Assembly: GCA_902826575.1 (NCBI GenBank)
Contig: CADEFJ010000005.1
Location: forward strand, 1-59,433
Source: an uncultured Pseudomonadota bacterium
Lineage (GTDB): Bacteria; Pseudomonadota; Gammaproteobacteria; Steroidobacterales; Steroidobacteraceae
Direction of reading: 5' to 3'
DNA length: 59,433 nt
In this document: positions 1 through 7,171 of the stretch, in pieces
Numbering within the stretch: the first letter of the stretch is position 1
Layout: each line of letters begins with the position of its first letter
Program-made: the position numbers and the translations under genes
The notes under the pieces: model-generated
Seen by the model: only the letters and a program-made list of their open reading frames with translations
The model's database searches: none
What the model was told of the DNA's origin: nothing

Positions 1-1125
1 GATGTGTTTGTCGCCGTGACCGAGCTGAACGATCCCCTCGATGACCATGCCGGCCGCGGCCGCATCATCCAGTACGACGCCAACCTGAGGCAGAAGGGCA
101 CGCTGTGGCTCGGTGCCACGACGCATCTCGTCGGAGGACTGAAGTTCGACGCGCGCGGCGTGCTGTGGGCGTTCGATTCGCATGCCTTCGTCGTGCTCAA
201 TATCCATCCCGACGGGCGCCTGCAGATTCGCGATGAGTTGCCGACGCGCGCGTTCTCGCACGTCAACTTCGCGAAGGACGGTTCGTTCTATCTCGGCGAG
301 CATCTGGTCGGCGACGCGATCCGTCCCGAGATCGCCGCACGCATGAAGACGAAGCTCGCGTTCTTCCCCGGCGGCGACCGCTACGGCGATGGCCATGTAT
401 GGCACTTCTCGCAGGACGGCAAGCTGCTGCGCGAGCATGCGACGCAGACGCAGGGCGGCATGGGCGGGTTCCTCGGCGTGACGAATTCCGCGCTGGCGCC
501 GGACGGCCGTACGCTCGTGTATTGCTCGGAAACCGGGCCGCGCCTGATGCGCTACGACCTCGTGCATGACCGCCAGCTGCCGGACCTGCAGTCGTTCCAG
601 CCACCGTTCCAGGGGCCCCCGGAGATGTTCTTCGGCATGGCCTACGGGCCGGATGGCGCGCTGTACGTGCTTCGGGGCGCGCGCATCGATGTCCTCAACG
701 AGGCGGGCCAGACCACCCGTTCGATACCGCTCGAGGGCTTCGGCTGGGCAACGATCGCCGTGACACCTGACGGCCGCCACGCGTATGTCGGCAGTTTCTT
801 TACCGGCCAGGTCGCGAAAGTGGCGCTGGTCGCCGGTACGGTCGTGCGAACCGTGAATACCGGCCAGGCGCGGGCGCTGGCCGGCATCGCGGTGCGGGCC
901 GGGCGCGTAAGGAAGAGCGTGAAGAAGAGCGCACCGGGCGCGAAGAAGCGGCCGGCAGCGAGGAAGAAGGCTGCGGCCAAGCCATCGCGCCAGGCCAGCA
1001 GGCGTTCGGCGCGACGCAAGGCCAAGGCGCCGGCAAAGCGCGTCGCAACGAAGCGTCCGCCGAAACGTGCCGTGAAGCGTCCAGTCCGGCGCGCGGCGAA
1101 CAAGCGCCCCGCGCGCAAGAAATAG
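1..1125 (+). CDS. Beta-propeller (NHL/SMP-30-like) protein with Lys/Arg-rich histone-H1-like tail, 5'-truncated
   Basis: The reading frame is open from the first base (first codon Asp), so the true start lies upstream; a GTG at codon 2 is possible but has no visible ribosome site. Residues 1 to about 300 contain repeated short strands with Gly-Asp turns, such as FDARGVLWAFD, APDGRTLVYCSE, GPDGALYVLRG and TPDGRHAYVGSF, as in NHL/SMP-30/WD-type propellers. The last about 70 residues are almost only Lys, Arg, Ala and Pro (KKSAPGAKK, ARKKAAAKP and so on), like bacterial histone-H1-like or AlgP-type tails. The ligand or substrate is unknown. The tail suggests binding to nucleic acid or another polyanion (inference). 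The propeller call is firmer than any function. Confidence 0.7.
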   Translation, partial: DVFVAVTELNDPLDDHAGRGRIIQYDANLRQKGTLWLGATTHLVGGLKFDARGVLWAFDSHAFVVLNIHPDGRLQIRDELPTRAFSHVNFAKDGSFYLGEHLVGDAIRPEIAARMKTKLAFFPGGDRYGDGHVWHFSQDGKLLREHATQTQGGMGGFLGVTNSALAPDGRTLVYCSETGPRLMRYDLVHDRQLPDLQSFQPPFQGPPEMFFGMAYGPDGALYVLRGARIDVLNEAGQTTRSIPLEGFGWATIAVTPDGRHAYVGSFFTGQVAKVALVAGTVVRTVNTGQARALAGIAVRAGRVRKSVKKSAPGAKKRPAARKKAAAKPSRQASRRSARRKAKAPAKRVATKRPPKRAVKRPVRRAANKRPARKK

Positions 1126-1126
1126 C

Positions 1127-1207
1127 TCAGTACCAGAACACGAACGCGAACGCGATGGCGAAGGCGCAAGCAACTCCCAGCGCCGAACGACCGTTGAAAA
1201 TGAACAT
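1127..1207 (-). CDS. 26-residue hydrophobic membrane peptide (uncharacterised small ORF)
   Basis: This short ORF encodes 26 residues: MFIFNGRSALG, then VACAFAIAFAFVFWY at the C-terminus. It is a single predicted membrane helix ending in an aromatic cluster. A perfect Shine-Dalgarno sequence, AAGGAGG (1214-1220), sits six bases before the ATG, one of the best ribosome sites in the window. It is divergent from the LysR gene, and its stop is two bases from the propeller gene's stop (convergent). I do not recognise a family. The ribosome site, membrane-helix composition and divergent position next to a LysR gene argue for a real gene. Expression and conservation are unproven. Confidence 0.6.
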   Translation of the reverse strand: MFIFNGRSALGVACAFAIAFAFVFWY

Positions 1208-1280
1208 GGCAAACCTCCTTGTCCGCTGTGGCCACAGTGCCGCGGGTGCGGCAGCGGATACAGCCGACAAACTTGAAATC

Positions 1281-1303
1281 ATTGTTCACCGCTGGTAAAC
1301 AAT
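1281..1303. promoter_or_regulatory. Inverted repeat, probable LysR operator
   Basis: The arms ATTGTTCACC and GGTAAACAAT flank a 3-bp spacer; 9 of 10 positions are complementary, and the site contains a T-N11-A core typical of LysR-type boxes. It ends four bases before the LysR start codon and lies in the gap shared with the 26-residue peptide gene. It could serve both autoregulation and control of the divergent gene (inference). No Shine-Dalgarno sequence separates it from the LysR ATG. Confidence 0.5.
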
Positions 1304-1307
1304 CAGC

Positions 1308-2246
1308 ATGGACCGGTTTGCCGTCATGGCCACGTTCATCCGTGTCGCCGAGCGCGGCAGTTTCACGCACGCGGCGGACGACCTCGGGATCTCGCGCGCC
1401 CAGGCGAGCCAGCAGGTCGCGGCGCTCGAGAAGCGCCTCGGCGTACGCCTGTTCGATCGCACCACGCGCCGCGTCGCGCTGAGCAACCATGGCGCCGAAT
1501 ACCTGGAGCGCGCGCGGCGCATCATGGCCGATGTCGCGCAGGCCGACGAGGCGATGTCCCGCACGCGCGAGCGGCCGCACGGCCGGCTGCGCGTCGACGT
1601 GCCGGTGGCGTTCGGCCGCAACCTGCTGGTCCCGGCGTTGCCGCAATTCAGGAAGCGTTACCCCGAACTCAAGCTTGAACTGCGTTTCAACGATCGGCTG
1701 GTCGACCTGCTGGCGGAGAAGGTGGATATCGCACTGCGCTTCGGCCCGGTGCGCGATGGGCGCCTGATTGCGCGCCGGCTGTTCGCCTCGCGCTGGATCA
1801 CCTGCGCGGCGCCGTCGTATGTCGCCGCGCACGGTGCGCCGCTGCAACCACAGGGCCTCGCCGGCCACCAGTGCATCGGCTATCTCGCGCCGGAATCCGG
1901 TCGGGTGCGCGAATGGCAATTCGGCAAGGGCAAGGCGCATCTGCGACAGCGCGTCGAGTGCGTGCTCGCGTTCGATAGCGCCGAGGCCGTGCTCGCATCG
2001 GGTATTGCGGGTGGGGGTGTCTTCCAGGCCAGTCACTTGCTGGCTTCCGGGCCGATGGCCGCCGGCTTGCTGCAACAGTTGTTGGTCGATTACGCAGTCG
2101 ACGGCCCGGTCGGTTCGATCGTGTATCCGGGCAGCGCGCGTCACTCGGCCGCAGTGCGTGTGTTCGGCGATTTTCTGGCCGGGCTCATGCGCGAGCACGC
2201 TGACAAGGTCGAGACGGTGGCCGGGCGAGCGCGGAGCGCGGCGTGA
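1308..2246 (+). CDS. LysR-family transcriptional regulator
   Basis: This 312-residue protein has standard LTTR length. An N-terminal winged helix-turn-helix covers about residues 2-60 (FIRVAERGSFTHAADDLG, then RAQASQQVAALEKRLGVRLF). A periplasmic-binding-protein-like effector domain follows from about 90 (GRLRVDVPVAFGRNLLVP). The sequence style is that of the AaeR/DhaR-like LTTR branch; the effector is unknown. The ATG follows a near-perfect inverted repeat with no purine-rich ribosome site, so leaderless or weak translation is possible. The stop overlaps the GTG of the carbonic anhydrase-like gene, so the two are translationally coupled. The divergent partner is the 26-residue membrane peptide. 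Confidence 0.93.
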   Translation: MDRFAVMATFIRVAERGSFTHAADDLGISRAQASQQVAALEKRLGVRLFDRTTRRVALSNHGAEYLERARRIMADVAQADEAMSRTRERPHGRLRVDVPVAFGRNLLVPALPQFRKRYPELKLELRFNDRLVDLLAEKVDIALRFGPVRDGRLIARRLFASRWITCAAPSYVAAHGAPLQPQGLAGHQCIGYLAPESGRVREWQFGKGKAHLRQRVECVLAFDSAEAVLASGIAGGGVFQASHLLASGPMAAGLLQQLLVDYAVDGPVGSIVYPGSARHSAAVRVFGDFLAGLMREHADKVETVAGRARSAA

Positions 2247-2788
2247 TCTACACGCTCGGCGAGCGCCGCATGGAGAGCGCGGGCGACGCCTGGTATGTCG
2301 CGCCGGGTGCGCAAGTGATCGGCACCGTGCGCCTCGGGCGCGATGCCAGCGTCTGGTTCGGTGCGGTAGTTCGCGGCGACAACGACTGGATCGAAATCGG
2401 GGACGCCACCAACGTGCAGGACGGCACCATCATCCACACCGATGAAGGCGCGCCGACGCATATCGGGCGTGGCGTCACGATCGGGCACCGGGCGCTGCTG
2501 CACAGCTGCACTGTTGGTGATGAGTCGATGATCGCCAATGGCGCGATGGTGCTCGACGGCGCGCGCATCGGCCGCCATTGCATCATCGCCGCGGGCGCGC
2601 TCGTGCCGCCGGGGCGCGAGATTCCCGCAGGGTCGATGGTCATGGGTGCGCCGGGACGCATCGTGCGCCAGCTCGGCGAGCGCGAACTCGCGCTGATAGC
2701 GCATGCCTCCGCTCACTATGTCACCCGCGCGCAGCTCTATCGCGAGGCGCTACGGGTCGATCCGCGCAGCGGGAGCGGCCCGCCCTAA
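2243..2788 (+). CDS. Gamma-class carbonic anhydrase-like hexapeptide protein (YrdA/PaaY family)
   Basis: This 181-residue left-handed beta-helix protein carries repeated hexapeptide turns (IGDATNVQDGTIIH, IGRGVTIGH, IGRHCIIAAGALV). His65, His82 and His87 match the three zinc/iron ligands of gamma carbonic anhydrases. Members catalyse CO2 hydration or act as acyl-CoA thioesterase-like proteins (PaaY); the activity cannot be decided here. GTG is preferred because it overlaps the LysR stop and restores the usual MIYTLGER N-terminus; an internal ATG at Met10 would delete it. The 3' end overlaps the convergent Rieske gene by four bases. Confidence 0.9.
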   Translation: MIYTLGERRMESAGDAWYVAPGAQVIGTVRLGRDASVWFGAVVRGDNDWIEIGDATNVQDGTIIHTDEGAPTHIGRGVTIGHRALLHSCTVGDESMIANGAMVLDGARIGRHCIIAAGALVPPGREIPAGSMVMGAPGRIVRQLGERELALIAHASAHYVTRAQLYREALRVDPRSGSGPP

Positions 2789-3132
2789 TACTCGGAGGGT
2801 TGCGGCGGCGCAGACGGGTCGAGCGCAACCTCGATCCGGCCCGCGGTCACCCGCACCGCATGTGCCGGCAGGGCTTCGGTTGCCGGTCCCTGCAGCACGC
2901 GCCCGTCGCGAACATCGAAGGATGCCCCGTGCAGCGGACACACCAGCCGGGTGCCGCGCAGGCGACCTTCGTGCAGTCGCGCGAACGCGTGGGTACAGAT
3001 ATTGTCGACCGCGAACACGCCATCTTTCGTATGGCATACCAGCACTTCGCGGCCGTCGATCGTGCAGGCGCGCATCCGGCCCGGCCGCAGGTCCGCGAGC
3101 GCGACGACTGGCGCGAAGGAAGGCTCGGCCAC
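2785..3132 (-). CDS. Rieske-type [2Fe-2S] ferredoxin (NirD/HcaC-like)
   Basis: This small soluble Rieske protein has 115 residues. It has the two cluster motifs: C-x-H in ICTHAFARLHEG and C-x2-H in CPLHGASFD, spaced as in dioxygenase-type ferredoxins and NirD. It would carry electrons for an oxygenase or nitrite-reductase-like partner, but no such partner is adjacent. The start is GTG, three bases after the PhzF-like gene's stop on the same strand, so the two are probably co-transcribed. The C-terminus overlaps the convergent carbonic anhydrase gene. Confidence 0.9.
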   Translation of the reverse strand: MAEPSFAPVVALADLRPGRMRACTIDGREVLVCHTKDGVFAVDNICTHAFARLHEGRLRGTRLVCPLHGASFDVRDGRVLQGPATEALPAHAVRVTAGRIEVALDPSAPPQPSEY

Positions 3133-3135
3133 CCG

Positions 3136-4035
3136 CTACAGGCCGATGCTCGTTTCGAAGACCAGCGCCGCGTCACCGATGACGCGGAGCGCGCCTACGG
3201 TCCCGTTGCTGTAGTCGAGTTCGACATCGACGCGCCCCGGGCGGTTCATGTAGTGGCCCTGGGCGCCGCTGAATGCAGTCTTGTCGCCGCTGCGCGGCAC
3301 GAGATCGCGCGCCGCGAGGTAAACGGCCAGCATGCCGTGCGCGTTGCCGCTCACCGGGTCTTCCGCAATGCCGATCGCGGGACAGAACATGCGCGCCTCG
3401 GTGAGGACGCCGGGCAGCTGGGGCGCGAGCGTGAAGACGAAATAGCCTGCGGCGCCGAGCTGGGCCGACAAGGTCGTCAACCGCGCCGCATCGGGCTTCA
3501 GTTGGCGCAACTGTTCCGCGCCGCGCACGCCGACCATCAGTCGGGTACTGGCGGTGCCGCAGATCAGCAGCGGGCAGCGCGAGTCGAGATCGCCGCTCGA
3601 CAGCGCCAACGCATCGAGCACGGCGAGACGCTCGCGCGGCAGCAGCTCGCGCCCGACCGGTGGCGGCGCCTGGTGGATCACGACACGCCGCGCATCGTCG
3701 TCACCGCGGATCTCGATTTCGACGATGCCCGACTTCTGCTTCTGGCGCAGGCGCTTCGGTCCGGGGCGCCGTGACATGACGTAATGCGCGGCCACGGTGG
3801 CGTGCGCGACGAAAGCCGCCTCGGTGCGGGGCGTGAAGAACCTGAGGCGCACGTCGTGGTCTTGCGCGTCGGGCGAGAGAACGAAGGCAGTGTCGGCGTT
3901 GTTCAGCTCGCGCGCGATGGCGAGCATGTCCTCGTCGGAGAGCGCGTCGGCGCCGAGCACGACGCCGGCAGGGTTGCCCGCAAAGCGTTGTCTCGTGAAG
4001 GCGTCGACCTGGAATACGGCTAGGGTGCGGCTCAT
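3136..4035 (-). CDS. PhzF-family isomerase/epimerase-like protein
   Basis: From the ATG giving MSRTLAVFQVDAF the protein has 299 residues, normal for the diaminopimelate-epimerase-fold PhzF/YddE family. Family motifs are visible: FAGNPAGVVLG near residue 18, FFTPRTEAAFVAHAT and DPVSGNAHG. The catalytic acid position, usually Glu in an SET motif, reads NADTAFV (Asp48) here. Substrates of most family members are unknown, and no phenazine genes are present. It lies upstream of the Rieske gene on the minus strand with a three-base gap and is divergent from the thiamine operon. An upstream in-frame start adding eight residues is less likely. Confidence 0.85.
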   Translation of the reverse strand: MSRTLAVFQVDAFTRQRFAGNPAGVVLGADALSDEDMLAIARELNNADTAFVLSPDAQDHDVRLRFFTPRTEAAFVAHATVAAHYVMSRRPGPKRLRQKQKSGIVEIEIRGDDDARRVVIHQAPPPVGRELLPRERLAVLDALALSSGDLDSRCPLLICGTASTRLMVGVRGAEQLRQLKPDAARLTTLSAQLGAAGYFVFTLAPQLPGVLTEARMFCPAIGIAEDPVSGNAHGMLAVYLAARDLVPRSGDKTAFSGAQGHYMNRPGRVDVELDYSNGTVGALRVIGDAALVFETSIGL

Positions 4036-4089
4036 GGACGCGATTCTAATCGCTTGCAAAGCCGCGCACGATCTCTAACATAGCCGCTA

Positions 4090-4184
4090 CATCCTTGGGG
4101 TGGCCCCGTGCGGGGCCTGAGACGCCGTCAGAGGCGAACCCGTTGAACCTGATCCGGCTAATACCGGCGTAGGGAGCAGGCATG
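4090..4184 (+). promoter_or_regulatory. TPP riboswitch (THI element)
   Basis: The conserved thi-box blocks occur in order: GGGGTG, a P2 stem of complementary GGCCCC/GGGGCC type, CTGAGA, the P3 hairpin, ACCCGTTGAACCTGATC, a P5 hairpin around CGGCTAATACCG, and GCGTAGGGA. P1 can be drawn between CATCCT (4090-4095) and AGG plus ATG (4178-4184) with one bulged C. The start codon of the receptor gene would then lie inside P1, and the only ribosome-site-like bases (AGGGAG, 4171-4176) lie in the aptamer core. Thiamine pyrophosphate binding should therefore block translation initiation directly (inference). The riboswitch class is certain; the P1 detail is not. Confidence 0.96.
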
Positions 4185-6290
4185 GTCTGGCGTCTCATTG
4201 CACTCGCGCATTCCTGCGGCCTGCCGCTCGTGCTCGCATCGGCGGCTGCGGTGGCCGCGCCCGACGAGGTCGTGATCGTCGCCTCGCGGTTGCGCGAAGC
4301 GGCGCTCGATGCGCTGCCGGCGAGCGTCACGGTGTTGCCGCGCGAGACCCTGGCTGCGGCGGGCCAGCAGCACTTCGAGGATGTGCTGCCGCTGGTGCCG
4401 AACCTCAACTGGTCGGCGGGCACCGCGCGGCCGCGCTACTTCCAGTTGCGTGGCATCGGCGAGCTCGAGCAGTACCAGGGCGCACCGAACCCGTCGGTGG
4501 GTTTCCTGATCGACGACATCGATTTCTCGGGTGTCGGCATGTCCGCGACGACATTCGATGTCGAACAGATCGAAGTCTTGCGCGGCCCGCAGGGCACGGC
4601 CTACGGGGCCAATGCGCTCGCCGGGCTGATCAGCGTGCGCACGCGCGATGCGCAGCCGCAGTTCGAATTGCGCGGCGAGGCGACGACAGGCGACAACGGC
4701 ACCTGGGGCGGTGGCGGTGTCGTCGGTGGCGCCATCGATGCCGCCGGCACGGCCGCGTTTCGCGTGGTGGCGCATCACTACCAGAGCGACGGCTTTCGTC
4801 GCAACGCCTTTCTCGGCCGCGACGATACCAACGGCTACAACGAAGACACCCTGCGCGCGCGCCTCAACTGGCAGCCGTTCGCCGACCTCGATCTCGGCTT
4901 CACCGCGATGCTGGTCGACATCGACGATGGCTACGATGCGTTCTCGATCGACAATTCCCGCGTCACGCTCGCGGACCATCCGGGTGTCGACCAGCAGCGT
5001 TCCGCTGCCGGCGCGCTGCGCCTCGAATACCGGGGCTTCGATGCGGCCGCGATCCGCAGCATTTCGACGTACGCAGACTCGAAGATCGCATACTCGTTCG
5101 ACGGCGACTGGGGCAACGATGCGGACTGGGGCATTTTTGCGCCGTACGATTTCACGAGCCGCTTCGACAGGCGACGCCGTTCGGTGAGTGAGGACCTGCG
5201 CCTCGTCTCGACGCGCACTGCGGCCACGCCTGGTGGCGCGGCCTGGGTACTGGGTGCCTATTTGCTGGATGTCGATGAGCGCAACGACCAGGTCGATGCC
5301 GCGAGCGGCGAGGCCTATCGCGCGCTTTCGAGCCGCTATCGGGCAACGAATCTTGCGCTGTACGGCGAGTTCGACTGGCGTATCAGCCCGCGCACCGTGC
5401 TGTCGGTCGGCGCGCGCGGCGAGCGGCGAACAGCCGACTACGCCGACAGCGACACCGTGGCCGGCACGACGAGCGCGTTTGCGCCGTCTGACACGATGTG
5501 GGGCGGGCACGCGGGCGTGAGCTTCGAGCAGTCGGCGCGACGCAACTGGTATGCCACGCTGTCGCGTGGCTACAAGGCGGGCGGCTTCAACATCGGCAGC
5601 GCAGTGCCGATCGCTCGTCGGCAGTTCGAACCCGAGTCACTGTGGAGTGCCGAGGCGGGCTTGAGCTGGCGCTCGGCTGACAGCCGCTGGTCGTCACGTA
5701 CCGCGCTCTTCTATATGCGGCGCGACGAGCAGCAGGTCATGAGTTCGCAGCAACTCGTGCCGGGCGACCCATTGTCGTACGTGTTTTTCACCGATAACGC
5801 GGCTCGGGGCGAGAACTACGGCCTCGAGGGCAGCGTGTCATGGGCACTGTCGCCACGCTTCGATGTGGCCGCGACACTGGGATGGCTCGAGACCGCCTAT
5901 ATCGGCTACCGGACCGGCAATCCCGGGCGCGATGCCGCGCTCGATGGACGCGAGCAGGCGCACGCGCCGCAGTACCAGTATTCGCTCACGCTGCAGTACC
6001 ACCTGCCGGCAGGCTACTTCGCCCGCGCGGATCTGCAAGGCGTCGATGACTTCTATTTCGACACGAGCCACGAGCAGCGCTCCAGCCCCTACACACTGGT
6101 GAACCTGCGCGTGGGCTACGCCGGGGAACGCTGGTCGGCGAGCGTCTTTGCGCGCAATCTCTTCGACGAACGCTACGCGATGCGCGGCTTCTACTTCGGC
6201 AATGAGCCACCGGATTTCGAGGACGAGCGCTATATCCAGCTTGCCGACGGCCGGCTCGTTGGCCTCACCCTCAACTTTTCGTTCTACTGA
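4182..6290 (+). CDS. TonB-dependent outer-membrane receptor, predicted thiamine importer
   Basis: The protein has 702 residues. A signal peptide (about residues 1-26, ending AAAVAA) is followed by a plug domain with a TonB-box-like DEVVIVAS and the plug motifs VPNLNWSAG, QIEVLRGPQGTAYGANALAG and ISVRT. The C-terminal beta-barrel ends in the usual aromatic residue (LTLNFSFY). Receptors of this family move scarce ligands across the outer membrane using TonB energy. The TPP riboswitch in front and the thiamine genes behind make thiamine or a thiamine phosphate the likely ligand (inference from context). The sequence alone would suggest a generic siderophore/vitamin receptor. Confidence 0.93.
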   Translation: MVWRLIALAHSCGLPLVLASAAAVAAPDEVVIVASRLREAALDALPASVTVLPRETLAAAGQQHFEDVLPLVPNLNWSAGTARPRYFQLRGIGELEQYQGAPNPSVGFLIDDIDFSGVGMSATTFDVEQIEVLRGPQGTAYGANALAGLISVRTRDAQPQFELRGEATTGDNGTWGGGGVVGGAIDAAGTAAFRVVAHHYQSDGFRRNAFLGRDDTNGYNEDTLRARLNWQPFADLDLGFTAMLVDIDDGYDAFSIDNSRVTLADHPGVDQQRSAAGALRLEYRGFDAAAIRSISTYADSKIAYSFDGDWGNDADWGIFAPYDFTSRFDRRRRSVSEDLRLVSTRTAATPGGAAWVLGAYLLDVDERNDQVDAASGEAYRALSSRYRATNLALYGEFDWRISPRTVLSVGARGERRTADYADSDTVAGTTSAFAPSDTMWGGHAGVSFEQSARRNWYATLSRGYKAGGFNIGSAVPIARRQFEPESLWSAEAGLSWRSADSRWSSRTALFYMRRDEQQVMSSQQLVPGDPLSYVFFTDNAARGENYGLEGSVSWALSPRFDVAATLGWLETAYIGYRTGNPGRDAALDGREQAHAPQYQYSLTLQYHLPAGYFARADLQGVDDFYFDTSHEQRSSPYTLVNLRVGYAGERWSASVFARNLFDERYAMRGFYFGNEPPDFEDERYIQLADGRLVGLTLNFSFY

Positions 6291-6302
6291 CCGGAGTGCC
6301 AG

Positions 6303-6548
6303 ATGGACATCGGAGTCGAAGTCAGCCTGTACCCACTCGACGCGCAGTTAATTCCGCCCATCCAGGATTTCATCGACCGCATCAATGCGCATGCGGGGCT
6401 GAAGATCGTCACCAACAGCCTGAGCACGCAGATCTTCGGCCCCTATGACAAGGTCATGGCCGCGCTGCACAGCGAGATCCGCCCGACCTTCGAGGGCAAC
6501 ACGAAAGCGGTGTTCGTGATGAAGATCATCGGTCCGTACCCGGGCTGA
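6303..6548 (+). CDS. YkoF/MTH1187-like thiamine-binding protein
   Basis: This 81-residue single-domain protein resembles the thiamine/HMP-binding YkoF fold and the MTH1187/DUF77 family. It starts IGVEVSLYPLDA and has the conserved glycine-rich STQIFGPYDKVM and a hydrophobic last strand KAVFVMKIIGPYPG. Family members bind thiamine or hydroxymethylpyrimidine and help its salvage; there is no signal peptide, so it is cytosolic. It starts 12 bases after the receptor gene, with GGAG before the ATG, and the PnuT gene follows after 11 bases. Position in a TPP-riboswitch operon strengthens the call. Confidence 0.85.
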   Translation: MDIGVEVSLYPLDAQLIPPIQDFIDRINAHAGLKIVTNSLSTQIFGPYDKVMAALHSEIRPTFEGNTKAVFVMKIIGPYPG

Positions 6549-6559
6549 CAGCGGAGACC

Positions 6560-7171
6560 GTGACCGCCTTCCTCGTGCAATTGCTGGCCGATCTGCGCGC
6601 CACCTCGGCGCTGGAGGGCGTCGCGGTCGTGTCCGGCCTGATCTATGTCGTCCTCGCGGCGCGACGCAGCCGCTGGTGCTGGCTGTTCGGCGGGCTTTCG
6701 TCCGCGGGACTTGCGTGGCTGGCCTCGCGCTCCGCCTTGCCCATGCAGGCGGCGCTGCACTCGTTCTATGTCGTGATGTCGGTGTACGGCTATTACCGCT
6801 GGAGCGCCGACCGCGATGCCGGCGGCCACGTGAACATCGGCTGGTGGCCGTGGCCGCGCCACCTGATCGCCTGGGCGGCCGTCGTGGCATTGACGCTCGT
6901 GTCGGCACCCTGGCTCGCGCGCCACACGCAGGCCGCGCAGCCGCTGCTCGACGCGGCCTGCACCTGGGGCAGTCTGCTGGCCACCTGGCTCGTGGCGCGC
7001 GCGCGCATCGAGAACTGGCTGTACTGGATCGTGATCGATGCCGCGCTGGGCGTGTTGTTTGCCACCCAGGGACTGGCACTGGTTGCGCTGCTGTATTTCA
7101 CCTATCTGGTCATTGCGGCGGTGGGCTTTGCGAGCTGGTTGCGCAAGCTTGTCGCGGTGGCAACTCCGTGA
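6560..7171 (+). CDS. pnuT: PnuC-family inner-membrane permease, probable thiamine transporter PnuT
   Basis: This 203-residue, highly hydrophobic protein has about seven membrane segments and the PnuC-family signature RIENWLYWIVIDA near residues 147-159, plus SFYVVMSVYGYYRW. PnuC proteins move nicotinamide riboside by facilitated diffusion; PnuT homologues move thiamine, which is trapped inside the cell by phosphorylation. Thiamine is favoured because the gene sits between a YkoF-like gene and a kinase-like gene behind a TPP riboswitch. The start is GTG. The last bases overlap the kinase gene (GTGA), so the permease and kinase are translationally coupled. Confidence 0.9.
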   Translation: MTAFLVQLLADLRATSALEGVAVVSGLIYVVLAARRSRWCWLFGGLSSAGLAWLASRSALPMQAALHSFYVVMSVYGYYRWSADRDAGGHVNIGWWPWPRHLIAWAAVVALTLVSAPWLARHTQAAQPLLDAACTWGSLLATWLVARARIENWLYWIVIDAALGVLFATQGLALVALLYFTYLVIAAVGFASWLRKLVAVATP

